From Helopsaltes ochotensis (taxonomy: Eukaryota; Chordata; Aves; Passeriformes; Locustellidae), in NCBI GenBank assembly GCA_013400155.1, contig VXBM01001016.1, positions 1 through 64,000 on the forward strand: 64,000 nt of DNA. The letters are read 5' to 3'. Both the position numbers and the translations under genes were made by a program. This document shows positions 12,539 to 22,760 of the stretch, one piece after another (position 1 is the first letter of the stretch; the number at the start of each line of letters is the position of its first letter). The notes beneath the pieces are model-generated. The model did no database searches. It was not told the origin of the DNA and saw nothing but the letters and a program-made list of their open reading frames with translations.

Positions 12539-15500
12539 CTAACCATTTGGGGTACAAAATTCACATGTAGTTTTACAACCACTACAGTAGACAAAAGAAT
12601 GGTATTTTTGGAATTCCTTGATTAATTTCTTCTTTTGCTTTGAAGGAACAGTAGGGTCATTGTCCATCTCTTGAATCAGTGCTAGGAGATACTGATTGGT
12701 TTGTTGCTTTTGATCTTCGTATTCTTTAGTTGTAATGCGCTGACAGAAGGTGAAGCCTTTGTAAGAAATCAGAGGTTCAGATTAAGTTTCATGCATCATG
12801 TAAAAGCCTTGTTAAAAAATACAGTAAGAAACATACATATACTGATATTCCAGTTCAGATGTGATTACATCTACAAGCAATGTGAAACATACAGCTCTCC
12901 ATTGAGAATGGATGAAAATCTAAACATTAATTGCAAAAATGAAGCTAAAAAGCAGTGTTACAAGTACAGTATCATAGAAGATTCTGTATTGCATACAGGC
13001 CTGCAAGACGAAGAGCAAATACATTTCTCACACAGAAACCAAAATGAATTACACAATAAGAATGGCACCTTGCATTTGTCAGGATCCAAAGATTTCCTGT
13101 GAGTAAATCAGATCTGTAGCAAGGCTCAGTACCTAATGCAAGTGAATAAATACTTTGGAGAAATAGCTGCCTCTAAACCACACTACACAAATCAGGAACA
13201 GAATTTAGGAGCTTCTACATGAGTAGACAGCTGAGCATGGTTTGGGCACCAGAAGCAGAGGTGATGCTACAGAGATACTTAACTCAGCACAACTTAGCTA
13301 TAACAAGGTTGTGAATCTGCAGTAAAGCACTGCCTTGCAAGGACTCAAACCCCCTCACTGGGGGAAGACTGGCATTCAGCTACTCCACAGCCACTTTTTC
13401 TTCCTATACATATTAGAGAGCAATTTGATTGAACAAGTGTTAGTTGCCTAAAGGGGAAAAAATTCTTACCAATCCTTTACAAACACTATCATCTTTAGGC
13501 TTCACATAGAGAGTAATATTAACCTGAGCTGTCAGAGTTTTCACATGGACCTGTCCTTCCTTTCTTCTACAGTTAGTTTGTCAAACATCATACTTTTTAT
13601 GGTTTAGTAGAATCAGATGAAGAAAAAAGACAGCTCTTTCAAAAGGGAAAGCTTAACAACTGGCAAAGAGATTAACTCTTAAAACTTCAGCATGGACCTT
13701 TAGTCCTGTGGTTTCAAATGTCTTACTAGATTAAAACCAACCCCAGAGTTCTCTCACTGGTTTTAGTCTTTTTTATTTCCACCAGACCTAAGGATTATCT
13801 TCCTGCAATTGGCAGACCCCTTTTCTTATCTGGGTCTCCCAGCCTTCCCTCCTGCTCCCACCCAGACTTAAGTTCACCAGCTAAGAATGCTCAATAGCTC
13901 CTAGAAAGGTTTTTGGAAAGAAAAGGGTCAATGACACCAGAATATGAGGCACAGAGGAAAACAGGAATGTGCCATGCCAGACAGCTTACAATCAGATCAA
14001 GCTGACTATTTCAACAAGTAGATGGAACCTACATGCATTTACAGAATGGAACCCCAAAACTTAGAAGAAAAACAGAGTATGGGGTTTGTACTTCAGCTGC
14101 CTGTTCAGTGTGTCATTGGAGATCACACAGATATTACAGACAGGCAGCTCTTTCCAGTGTTGCTCATCTCTGTATTCTTTGGCTTCACAATATGTGATTC
14201 TCAGAACACTGAACCGGAAGGAATTTGGACTCATTCCAGAAGCCAACACAGAGGGTAAAAGATTCTGTACCAAACTACTTCTCCAGCAGCTGCTGTATTA
14301 AATATAATATTACACAGCAAAATGACTTAGTGTAATTTGGTTCCCGAGTGGTTTCTTTTCAGTATTTAGGCACACAATGCACTGGCAATACAGGAGTCAA
14401 AGGAGATAAAGAATCAGACAGAAATTCAGTTATTTAAGCCAAGCCTTTTAATCAGTGTTGCAAGATATTTTTGGCAGCATGGCCAGACGGAATGTTAGCT
14501 CAAAAGAAATAAGCTGAAAAGCATTAACTTCACATACAGAAGGGTAGTGTAACCCAAAAGGAAGGCATTTGATACTTGGTAAGCCCTAAGATCTTAATAA
14601 ACTTTTGCTTACCCAGAAAAAGGAGAGTTATATAAAACACTTAACAGTCACAACACTAAACTATCGAAGTCTGTGCTCAAGTCATCTATGAGAATTTCTA
14701 GGTGTCTTGTGGCAAAAATAAAAGAATACTGTTCCTAAATACAAAGTCCCATCAAAATTCACAAGCCAAATTAGAAGCAAATCACTTCAGGAAGCACATT
14801 TTGCACTACTATTTCCAGAAGTAATTATTTGGTAAAAAAATAAATAAATAATTGTAATGTATCCAAAATAGATTAATAAAATCCTCATTCTCCAATATTC
14901 AGACCACTTTTGCAGATAGCATATAATTTAATATTTAGTGCATTAGCCACTGATCCCCCTAATGCTTCACTTCTAACAAAGGAAAAGAATAGTCTATGCA
15001 CAATTATAGTCAACTGATGATAAATCAGTTTGAATACAGCAATTTATATAAAAATTTATCCCATCATCTACCTGAATTGATATCTGGATCTTGCCCTTCT
15101 AGCAAACTCTCAAGTCTTCTACTCGTTAGTTCCAGAAGAGTTAAAGGAGCCTGAAAATACAACCCAACAAAGAAAACATTACAAAGGCAATACTTCTATA
15201 TCTTGATAATCTAAAGCTTTCAGATAACCAATTTTAAAACACATAGTTAAATGCAGAAGAATCTGTGCCCACATTTATTTAGGTACACATTCAAAGACTC
15301 TCACAGAATTGCACTAAAACACATAGTTTTACTAAGATACATGTTTATTTCTGGTATCTCTGGCCAAAGACATAGGAAGCAAAAAGCTCTAGATGTTGTT
15401 TCCCAGTATTTTACTGAAACCAAATTCCTGTGAAGCTTATTTTTATATGGTACAGTAAAGTTTCATCTCTTCACATGTGACAATATGATGGAATATAAAT

Positions 15501-18500
15501 TAAGGAGATTATAAAAAGCCTGCATATTTACACAACTCATCAAATTTAATAGAAAGGCTACTAGCATTTTGTAATTCTATTTGTTTTCTTTAATTTAGAA
15601 GGCAACATTCCAAAATACTGAAGGATCTCTTAGAGTTGCCATTTTTCTACCACTCAGCATATGCCAGTGAACTTCTAAATGAGGAAAGACACTAAGATAC
15701 CTAAATATTTAGCAGGCATTCATTACCAACAAGGTGCCAAAATGACCCTATAAAAATTACTAATATTTTAAATATTCTTCTAATACAAATCATGTAAATA
15801 AAGAGAGAGGATATAATTTATAAAGGCTTGCAAAGCCCTAAAAAAATCTATCCTCCACAGTCTGGAATAGCTTCTCACCCTGTTTGGCTGTACTATTAAA
15901 CTGTAACAAATGGAACATTAAACAGAGTTCCTCAGACTTGTCATACTCAAAAAAAAACCCAAAAAAACAAACAAAAAAAAACTATTCATGGCACTTAACA
16001 TTTAAAATGACAAAGCCAATGATGTAAGGAGAACAATACCTTGAAGAGCTCGGAGTGATTGTCAATCAGAAACTGAGTCAGCAGTTCTGCCTGGGGTTTT
16101 GACAGTGTCCTGTTCTGTAAGATGAACTTTGTACAAGTCTTGATGATCACAAATCTGTTCTCAAACTAGAAAAAGTAATACCCAGATCTGGCATTAGATT
16201 GACTTGCAGTGTGCTAGCAAAGACTAAGTACAACAGAATGCTGTCAGTGGGAAATGGATCATACAGAAAGGCAGTAAACAGATTACTTCTAACTGGACAA
16301 AAAATGTTAGCTTTACTGTGAGAAAGTGCTGTTTTTTCCATTAAGCAGAACAGATACTTACTTGTTTTTGCAATCTGTAGCCCTCAGATTCCGAGGCAAT
16401 GGCTAGGAATGTAAGGAGCCTGTGAAGTTCTTCACTAATATTTGGTGCTAATAATTTAAGATAGAGTTGTAATGCCTCTAGAGCTTGGTCTGTTTTTCCT
16501 TTTTCTGCCATGGAGTAAAACAGCATATCCAATGTTATTATTCACTTTCAGAGTCACAAATACTTATTTAAATCCCAATAATAATCCCGCTGTTGGGGGG
16601 GGTTTCCTTCCAAACAAAACTTCATGTCATTCCAGTTATTAAAGGATTCTTTTCTCAACCCACAAGTTTTAATTTTTCCTCCCCCACCAGGGGCAGCAGC
16701 AGCAAGCAGCGAGTGAGCAGCTTTGTAGTACTTAGTTGGCAGCTGGGGTTAAGGCACAACAACCCAATAGGACTGAAGGAACAGCAAAAAAAAGCCTGTG
16801 TAAGTAGGATTAATCTTAAACTTGTATTTAAATGAAACCCTTCTGGTTTACTTGTATGCATATGATGGGAGGGTTCTCAAAGGTCCCTTTTATAATTTTA
16901 ATTAACTTCTATTACTAAAAAGGACCCTATGTCCATAACTTTAAGAACCTTATTCTGGTTAACATGAAAAACTTTATAGCAATGATTGTAGTTTTATGTT
17001 ATTACTTAGTAGTAGCAGTAAGGCAAATTCTGACTTGGGGTAAGTAGCTTTCACAATAAGAGTAGTTACATATTGAAAGAGTTACCCACAGAAGTTGGTG
17101 AATCTCTATCCTTCCAGATTTTCAAAATTCAGTTGGACCAGGCCCTAAGCAATTGATCTAACTTTGAAATTTGTCCTTGTCTTGAGTAGAGGTTCTTAAT
17201 CATGATGTTGAGCATTTCCTTCCAACCTAAAAAGTGCATCTGCAATGGCATTGCAAATGGTGTCATGATTCAGTCAACTGATGCTTAGTGACATCCTCTA
17301 CACAGCTTTCATCCAGATTTTTTGTTCCAGGTTGCTCTTACCTATAAGTTCTATAATTCCTGAATGAATGTCAAAATCCTGAGAGGCAAGAAGAGAGTCC
17401 TTTTTTTGACTGTAATACTTAATTATAACGTCAAAAAGAATCTTCTTGTATGTATTCAGATTGCTGGGGTTGTTAGTGTTTTGAGGTAACTGCTCACTAA
17501 CCATCACTAGGAATTGGTCAGGAAAATACTCCAAGCATTCAATTGCAGCATAGAGCCATCTGTCAAGCCTGTAGAAGGAAAAGGTAGTTTTAGTGCTTGC
17601 TTCAAAATGCTCTACCTATTTTTATTTTCACAAATTCATAGAATATTCTTAGTCAGAAGGGACACACAAAGAACATTGCATCCAACTCCTAAGTAAATGG
17701 GATAGAATCCATGACCTTGGTGTAATAAGCACCATGCTCTAAACAACTGAGCTATCTCAGGGACAATTTAATCCTTCAACAAAAACTAGATTGAAATAAC
17801 CATGCAGGTTACATATAGGAACCACAACACTGAACTGGTTTATTAAGCAGTTTGTGTAACTTATTTCATTACAGCAGTTCAAGAACCAGCTTAAAATGAG
17901 CAATTTCCATGTTTTTCCTATGCTAAAGGCAATATACCTGAGATAAACCCAGATCAAAAGAAGCTGCAATCATGCCAGACTGTCACTGACCTCAGGAATT
18001 CAGCTAGTATTTAAAAACCAAACACCACCCCACCATTACTCCAACATGCACATTGAGAACCCACCAGGGCGAAAAACCCTGATCTTTACAGAAGGGAAAA
18101 AAGACAGTTATTTTGAAAAAAAAAAAAAGGAAAATAAAAGTAGGTTAAATCCCAGAGGACTACAGAAGCAGTTTATTATATAATCTACTATAAAGGCATG
18201 AGTTTTCACAACCATCTATTGTCTCTATGTCTTAACTAAGGAAAGAAAATGTAACCTAATTATGCACCTAAAATTTTGGTGCATAATTTATTGTTGAAAG
18301 AAGCCAGAAGATCAGGCAAAAAAAAAATCTCAATTCTTTTGAACAGATGAAATATAAAGTCATAGAAATTTGTGGGACAGAGGGACAATCACTTTTACCT
18401 GATTCTGGAGGTAAAATAATTAGATCTGAACCAATAACAAGTTGCAAATGTTATTTAATATCCACAGAATCTTATTTTTATCACGGAGAACAGAAACAAA

Positions 18501-21500
18501 GATTGTGAGGTTGCAGATAAAAACTATATTAATTTGACAAAAATAGTCATTCCTAAGACATTCACATGAGCCTTGACATATTCATTAGAAGTATTTGCAA
18601 GACAGAGATCAGCCTAAGTACACTAAACAGGAACACTACAAAAATAAGAGGAGATTTAAGGAAAAGAGCACTGACAACATGCAGCCACTTTTACTATTAT
18701 ATTCTCATTATATAAGCATTCTTCAGTGCTACAGTTTAGTTTCTCCTTTTCTCTTGCTAACAATAGATGCCTTATTGACTTTGTATCTTCACGCCATGGC
18801 CACCAGGAACTGTGACAAACAAAATGTCCCAGGATAAAGTTTTTCCAGTTCTAATGTCTGTTACAGAGACCTAGGAGTAAAAATCTGGTCTAGAAACTAG
18901 AAGCATTTACAACACTCAAGATTATAAGGTTTTAATGTTAACTTAAAATGCTCAAGTGTCCAACCCTAAACCTATACTTTTTGTGAAATCACTTACCACT
19001 TCTGAAAAGAGCTCAATCACACCAATGCTGCCCCTGTCTACAAGTATACAAGCATCATAATGTTTATTTGTTCACTTAACACAAATCTTTGATCAAGAGT
19101 AAAATAAAGCCTTTACCAACAAATTAATTTCATAGATATATAACTTACTCAGACAAGTTTAAGCTACATGTAACCTCTCTCTCCAGGAAAGTATTTGAGA
19201 TAATCATGTCTTCTTCTTTGCCAAAACTGTCTGATTTTGTCTTCACTGAAGACACCAAGATATCTTCTAGAAGGGGAACATCAATTAACTGCAGCAGTCG
19301 TAGCAGAGTTTGCTGTCTCCAGACATCTTCTATTACTAATACCATAAAAAACCAAAAATCCCTCAGCAACAAAATCTTACGTAAAAAACTACATACGATT
19401 GTTTTTACTCAATCAAGAATCTTTTAAGTGTTCAAAGAAAACACAGTAACAGCATAGTGTGAAGTTGCTATGTTGGGTAAGAATAGGAATGCTAAAAAAA
19501 TGTCTCCCCCATCATATTAGAATTCAGAATAAACTACTCTAATTAGTAGAAAAAAAAAAGACAAGTGAAAAGCAAAGGAATCACATGATAAAGATATTCT
19601 TAATCTTAAGACCTACTTCCTTCAGAAGTAGTATTTTCATAAATAGCACCGTTATGCAGAAACATAACCCTGTTGTGTTTCCTTCTGTTTAAGCATTAAC
19701 CCCTTTAACACTCAGTTAGATATTTTGTCATTAGTGACAAAATTAAATTTAGGTTAAATTTAGGTCTTTGTGAAGCATTGTTTAACAGAAATGGGGCACT
19801 CACTGCAAGATACAGTGAAGAACAATCTAGTTTTAAAAAGTAAAAAGCCAATCCTCACCTCCTTTTGAAAGCAGGCGAGCTGGTTCATTAACCATGATCT
19901 TTGGAGGTAAAGATGCATGAACATGTATTAATCGAAGAAGCTCCTCAATCCTCTTTTTATCAGCTGCTTCCAGTGCTAAGGGGTTTGAAAGTGTTGTGCC
20001 ACACATTGTTCTGCTTAGGGAGGGAAAAAATAGTAAGATGTAAAACAAATATTATTATACTATATTTGTCTTTTTGGTACCCACTTAAATCAGAACTTTA
20101 GGGCTTCATTATATCTGGAGTCTATCCTGCTACTAGAATTCCCATCATCCATACCTGCTTTGTGGAAAGGACAAGGATATTGACTCCAAATACTGTTTGC
20201 TATTGCCATTTCATTTACCAGCTTTCAGTAACTAGCTCATTCATGCCAATTCTCAGATTTCAGCACAACTGATAGCAAAACCAAATTATTCCTAGGCTTA
20301 TGCTACTGTGCCAGACTCAATTCCAAACAACAAACGGCAGATCAAAAATATTTTACTCAAAAACATCTAGTAGCATCTACAATTTAGACATGACATTTCT
20401 CAAAACCGGCACAGACTTTTCAAAAGTCTCCAACGCCTGGTTTAGACAGACATAACTTCATTTAAAGATAACCCCCCTTGACTTATTAAAAAAAAAAAAA
20501 AAGAAAAGAAAAACCAGAATAGTTCAGAGTAACTCACTTGGAACATCTTTTTGTTTTCTGTTTGCCAGTTTGCTCAGGAGATAAGCTTTCATTGTCCTTA
20601 TTCTTTCTTGGAAGAAGAGGATCAAGATTGCTATTTACAAATCTATAGAGACTAGTGTCAGTGTCTTCAAAATCTGTTTCTTTCCCATTCTTGAATAAGT
20701 AAAGCTTGGCTCCAACTGGCTCAAACACTTTGTGATCCATCAACGCTTGGCATACACGGACCCCCTTGAGCCGAGAAATATCTTGGCAGCTTAGGTACAT
20801 GCTTTGCATGAGATGGCTCAGTACCACATCAACAGCATTTGAGCCGGTGAAACAGTTTCTATATGTTTTCAGGTGTTGTCTACGTCTTTTGATTTCCACT
20901 TGATTGTGAAGGGCGTGTATAATACTATTCCACAGCTGAGTTGCTTGAAAAGGACCATCGCAGTCTGCAAAATATTTATATGGAAGTTTTACAAATTTAT
21001 AAACCTTTACCTTAACACTAAAAAAAAATTACACTGTGATTTTAGTTTTGTATCTTTTAACAAAATATTCAGAAAGCAGCTGAATTTTGCGAAGACAAAG
21101 ATATTTCATGACTCAGTCCTTCCTGTAAGCTGACTCACACCCACTAAGGTAGGGCCAAGAGAAGAGGAAAAAGCCACTAAAAACAGGCGAGGAATTTTTT
21201 TTTGTCAGTATTATGACAACGCATATTGTGTGCATGTGCTGTGTACGCACACATTAAATTATTAAAGAATCACAAAACAGCCGAGGCTCGCAAGGAGCTC
21301 TGGGGTCTATCTAGTCCAACCTGCCTAGTCAAGCAAGGCCTCCCAGAACTTGCCACCCAGAACCATGTGCAGACAGGTTTTGAATATCTCCAGACGCCGA
21401 GATGTCCACGCACGGTACCACAACCTCTCTGGGTACCACTGAAGAGAGTCTGGCTCCATCCTCTCTGCTCTCTCTCTTTGGATACTTGCAGAGACACCCC

Positions 21501-22013
21501 CGAGCCTTCTTTTCTCCCAGCTGAGCAGCCCCAGCGCTCTCAGCCTCACTGAGGGAGGTGCTCCGAAGCCCACAGTTTATCCTCACACACCGCCTCCGGC
21601 CAAAACAAGTGTTTGCATTAACCGCGCCCGCCTCCCGGTCGGCACCCAGCCCAGCTCCACGGCCAGCCCGACCATCGGCGCCCCCCGTAAGCTCAGCTGC
21701 ACGGCTACGGCCGGAGGCAGCTCCTCTCCCCCCCGTCCAGCTGCCGAGCCTCCCTAGCCCCATTCTGCCCTCGGCCCCTCCCTCGGCAGCCGCGGGTCCC
21801 ATCCAAAAGGAGCACCGGGCACCGGGCAGGCGCCGGCCCTTGGCGGCCCGCTCCGCTCCCCGGCCCCTCCGGCACCGCGGGGGAAAAGCTGCTGCAGCGG
21901 ACAGATGGGGATGCCGCTCTTGGCCCACCTCGGCGCGGCCCGCTCCCCCGCCGCGGCTGCAGCTCGCTCCGGCTGCGGATCCTCCTGAAGCGCGGAGTCA
22001 AATACCCCGCCAT
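12539..22013 (-). CDS. DEPDC4: DEPDC4, DEP domain-containing protein 4 (ten coding exons)
   Basis: Exons in coding order: 22013-21929, 20964-20538, 20010-19859, 19335-19149, 17568-17342, 16504-16362, 16165-16040, 15150-15072, 13528-13470, 12739-12539 (stop 12541-12539). All introns are GT-AG and all phases agree: 1,686 nt, 561 codons plus stop. The ATG has a good context (gcggccATGG), an in-frame stop 40 bases upstream, and begins MAGYLTPRFRR. The DEP domain occupies about residues 33-145 (LWNSIIHALHNQ, NCFTGSNAVDVVLSHLM). Later exons encode a helical region (EKGKTDQALEALQLYLKLL) and a terminal RITTKEYEDQK..EFQKYHSF segment resembling the DEPDC1/DEPDC7 C-terminal region. Biochemical function is unknown; DEP domains often mediate membrane or GPCR-linked targeting. 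Exon 9 (59 nt) has a modest acceptor and is supported mainly by phase. Confidence 0.92.
14061..14273 (-). other. Open frame in DEPDC4 intron 8, unassigned
   Basis: Seventy codons are open on the minus strand between DEPDC4 exons 8 and 9, including FSVLRITYCEAKEYRDEQ. An AG acceptor-like site (ttggtacag) precedes it, but the phase does not match exon 8 and no convincing donor follows. I do not recognise it. It could be an alternative terminal exon, a decayed exon, or chance. Confidence 0.15.
17085..17235 (+). mobile_element. CR1 3' fragment, old
   Basis: Diverged plus-strand CR1 sequence in DEPDC4 intron 5. The text tctctatccttccagatttt followed by caaaattcagttggaccagg matches the CR1 segment just upstream of its 3' end, and catttccttccaaccta resembles the near-terminal consensus. 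The terminal repeat is degraded. It is antisense to DEPDC4. Confidence 0.75.
17632..17765 (-). mobile_element. tRNA-Ile-headed SINE with CR1 tail (TguSINE1-like)
   Basis: On the minus strand, 17757-17700 reads tagctcagttgtttagagca, then tggtgcttattacaccaagg: a tRNA-Ile-like gene with A box (tagctcagttgt) and a decayed B box (ggattctatcc). It passes directly into a CR1-like 3' end (ggagttggatgc...agaatattctatgaa) at about 17695-17635. This fusion is the structure of the passerine SINE family TguSINE1 as I know it. It lies in DEPDC4 intron 4 in the gene's own orientation. The copy is diverged, so it is neither a functional tRNA gene nor recently inserted. Confidence 0.85.
21268..21575 (-). mobile_element. 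CR1 retroposon fragment in DEPDC4 intron 1
   Basis: Reverse-orientation CR1. The plus strand reads gtctatctagtccaacctgc, then ggttttgaatatctccagac and gagccttcttttctcccagc, all close to the CR1 complement. The segment between aacctctctggg and taccactgaagagagtctgg is missing, so the copy carries an internal deletion. It lies 440-745 bases downstream of the DEPDC4 start codon, at the edge of the CpG-rich promoter. Confidence 0.9.
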
Positions 22014-22760
22014 GGCCGCGGCCGGGCCGCTGGCGGAAGCCGGCGGAGCGCATCACTTCCCCCCGGCCGCGCCCAGCGCCGCCCCTGCGGGTCGGAAGNN
22101 NNNNNNNNNNNNNNNNNNNNNNNNNNNNNNNNNNNNNNNNNNNNNNNNNNNNNNNNNNNNNNNNNNNNNNNNNNNNNNNNNNNNNNNNNNNNNNNNNNNN
22201 NNNNNNNNNNNNNNNNNNNNNNNNNNNNNNNNNNNNNNNNNNNNNNNNNNNNNNNNNNNNNNNNNNNNNNNNNNNNNNNNNNNNNNNNNNNNNNNNNNNN
22301 NNNNNNNNNNNNNNNNNNNNNNNNNNNNNNNNNNNNNNNNNNNNNNNNNNNNNNNNNNNNNNNNNNNNNNNNNNNNNNNNNNNNNNNNNNNNNNNNNNNN
22401 NNNNNNNNNNNNNNNNNNNNNNNNNNNNNNNNNNNNNNNNNNNNNNNNNNNNNNNNNNNNNNNNNNNNNNNNNNNNNNNNNNNNNNNNNNNNNNNNNNNN
22501 NNNNNNNNNNNNNNNNNNNNNNNNNNNNNNNNNNNNNNNNNNNNNNNNNNNNNNNNNNNNNNNNNNNNNNNCCGCGGAGCGGGGAGCCGGGCACCGGCCC
22601 TGCGGCGCGGAGCGGTGCCAGTTCGCTCTCGCTGTAAATAACAGTCAATACTTCGTCCTGGTCCGCAGGAGGCTTGACCGGGGTTTGTGCAGCGCACGGG
22701 CTGGGTTGCACCTGTCACCAGACGACAGGCACAGGAACCCTGTTCGTGGATGTCATTCCG
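21580..22760. promoter_or_regulatory. CpG-rich bidirectional promoter of DEPDC4 and SCYL2
   Basis: The sequence changes abruptly from AT-rich to very GC- and CpG-rich across 21580-22098 and 22572-22760, flanking an unsequenced block. DEPDC4 starts leftward at 22013 and SCYL2 is transcribed rightward with its first coding exon at 26382. A shared CpG-island promoter is therefore the simplest reading. No TATA box is evident near the DEPDC4 start. The SCYL2 5' UTR exon and its donor could not be placed and are likely inside or just right of the gap. Confidence 0.75.
22099..22571. other. Assembly gap (473 N) in the CpG island
   Basis: Undetermined bases within the CpG-rich promoter, where short-read assemblies often fail. 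Long open frames reported across it are artefacts of the N run. SCYL2 exon 1 may be hidden here. Confidence 1.

Noticed and set aside
12701..13102. Plus-strand open frame of 133 codons
   Set aside because: It overlaps the start of the DEPDC4 terminal exon in antisense and has no motif or splice support.
16341..16532. DEPDC4 exon 6 starting upstream of 16504
   Set aside because: An acceptor before that point would bring in an in-frame stop or the wrong phase. The AG at 16506-16505 gives the right phase and the continuous reading ELIEKGKTDQALEAL.
17700..17760. Possible functional tRNA-Ile gene on the minus strand
   Set aside because: The head is diverged, the B box is damaged and it runs straight into a CR1-like tail, so it is a SINE copy.
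21558..22718. Long open frames on both strands of 200-359 codons
   Set aside because: They run through 473 undetermined bases and stop-poor CpG-rich sequence. Only the first 28 codons of DEPDC4 (22013-21929) are supported.
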